Assembly (NCBI GenBank): GCA_021204285.1
Contig: JAJPZP010000151.1
Location: 9,734-23,344 of the forward strand
Direction of reading: 5' to 3'
Source: Lachnospiraceae bacterium
GTDB taxonomy: Bacteria > Bacillota > Clostridia > Lachnospirales > Lachnospiraceae
Length of the DNA stretch: 13,611 nt
Both the position numbers and the translations under genes were made by a program. Below the pieces are notes generated by a model. It saw nothing but the letters and a program-made list of their open reading frames with translations. It was not told the DNA's origin and made no database searches. The number at the start of each line of letters is the position of its first letter. Within the stretch, counting starts at the first letter, position 1. Positions 12,807 through 13,611 of this stretch are shown here, one piece after another.

Positions 12807-13611
12807 TCAGCGTTCCTTTTTCACCTCGCGTGAGACATTCAGGACAAGACCGATCTCGGAGAGCAGGAAGACAACGGAGGTGCCGCCGTAGCTGATAAAG
12901 GGCAGCGTAATGCCGGTATTGGGAATCGTGTTGGTGACGACGGCGATATTCAGAATGACCTGAATCATGATATGTCCCATGACCCCGGCTGAGAGCAACG
13001 CGCCAAACAGCTCCTGCGTATGCGTCGCGATCACCATCAGCCGCCAGATCAGAAGAGAGAACAGAAAAATGACGCCGCAGGCGCCAAAAAGCCCCAGCTC
13101 CTCGCAGATGATCGAGAAAATCATATCATTCTGCGCCTCCGGCACGAAGCCCAGCTTCTGCATACTGTTCCCGAGCCCCACGCCGAAGACGCCGCCGGAA
13201 CCGATCGCGTAGAGCCCCTGCAGCGTCTGATAGCCCTTCTCGTAGAGCTCCGGGTGGCGCCAGATCGCCAGACGCTCCAGACGATAGGAGGCAAGGCTCA
13301 GAAAAATGGCGAGGAAGCCGACGCCCAGCGCGCCGAGCCAGAGAAAGGGGAGGAATTTTGGATTCGCGACGAACAGCAGAATCACGGCAATGCCGAGAAT
13401 AATGACCGCTGTGCTCAGATTGTTCGTCCCAACCAGACCGACGATCGGCAGCACAAGCAGAATGACCAGAAACATAGAACGCCAGGACCTCATGTGCCCG
13501 GCCCCGCGACTCACAATCGAAGCCAGCAGGATGACGACCGCCAGCTTTGAGAATTCTGACGGCTGAAAAGATAGCGGTCCCAGAGAGAGCCAGCGTTTGG
13601 AACCATTATAC
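12807..13611 (-). CDS. ftsW: Peptidoglycan glycosyltransferase FtsW/SpoVE (C-terminal part)
   Basis: SEDS-family polytopic membrane enzyme that polymerises lipid II at the septum. The gene enters from the right edge; the visible 267 codons are the C-terminal two thirds. The frame stays open to the edge and begins YNGSKRWLSLGPLSFQPSEF, the SEDS signature, so the GTG at 13514 is internal and not the start. Further signatures are GLGNSMQKLGFVPEAQNDMIF, ICEELGLFG and PNTGITLPFISYGGTS. Hydrophobic segments alternate throughout. The C-terminus is short and basic (SREVKKER), and the stop is TGA. Position before murA-ftsQ-ftsZ favours FtsW, but SpoVE or RodA cannot be excluded from sequence alone. 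Confidence 0.9.
   Translation of the reverse strand, partial: YNGSKRWLSLGPLSFQPSEFSKLAVVILLASIVSRGAGHMRSWRSMFLVILLVLPIVGLVGTNNLSTAVIILGIAVILLFVANPKFLPFLWLGALGVGFLAIFLSLASYRLERLAIWRHPELYEKGYQTLQGLYAIGSGGVFGVGLGNSMQKLGFVPEAQNDMIFSIICEELGLFGACGVIFLFSLLIWRLMVIATHTQELFGALLSAGVMGHIMIQVILNIAVVTNTIPNTGITLPFISYGGTSVVFLLSEIGLVLNVSREVKKER

Noticed and set aside
13306..13566. Plus-strand open frames antisense to ftsW
   Set aside because: They are shadows of the FtsW frame, basic and motif-free, and FtsW signatures fully explain the other strand.

Overview
The window looks like chromosomal DNA from an endospore-lineage member of the Clostridia, most likely Lachnospiraceae. The evidence is a spoIIGA-sigE-sigG sporulation block next to ftsZ, strong AGGAGG-type ribosome binding sites, a balanced to slightly GC-rich base composition, and a rhamnose/deoxysugar operon typical of gut Firmicutes. 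I saw no rRNA, tRNA, CRISPR array, phage gene, transposase or attachment site. Most of the window is housekeeping core genome. The taxonomic call is inference from gene content.

Layout. (1) 1-3815, minus strand: an AraC-type regulator, a strong hairpin terminator, then rhamnulokinase (rhaB), a class II aldolase (rhaD-like) and the start of a sugar isomerase that runs off the left edge. This is a deoxysugar catabolic operon under a local sensor. (2) 3906-5512, minus strand: nrdR, shikimate kinase (aroK) and elongation factor P (efp), with a good sigma-A promoter before nrdR and another before efp. (3) 5627-6754, plus strand: a YlmC/YmxH-type PRC-barrel protein, then sigG, which carries an in-frame TAG at codon 158. 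(4) 6758-8289, minus strand: sigE and spoIIGA, convergent with sigG and separated from it by only 3 bases. A Spo0A-type promoter (perfect TATAAT, 21-base spacing, one perfect 0A box) lies upstream of spoIIGA. (5) 8526-13611, minus strand: ftsW (partial), murA, ftsQ/divIB, ftsZ and a YdiB-like shikimate dehydrogenase (aroE).

How the genes fit together. ftsW, murA, ftsQ and ftsZ form the division and peptidoglycan cluster. spoIIGA and sigE form the mother-cell sigma activation pair, and sigG would be the late forespore sigma factor. aroE and aroK are two shikimate-pathway steps placed at separate points.

The most unusual features are two independent in-frame stop codons in otherwise well-preserved genes. 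One is a TAG in sigG that separates sigma region 2/3 from region 4. The other is a TGA in ftsQ that removes 22 recognisable C-terminal codons. Both TAG and TGA are used as ordinary terminal stops by several other genes here, so genome-wide recoding is unlikely. The choices are real loss-of-function or truncation mutations, or sequence/assembly error. The flipped orientation of the ymxH-sigG pair relative to sigE is also unusual. I found no convincing wholly new system.
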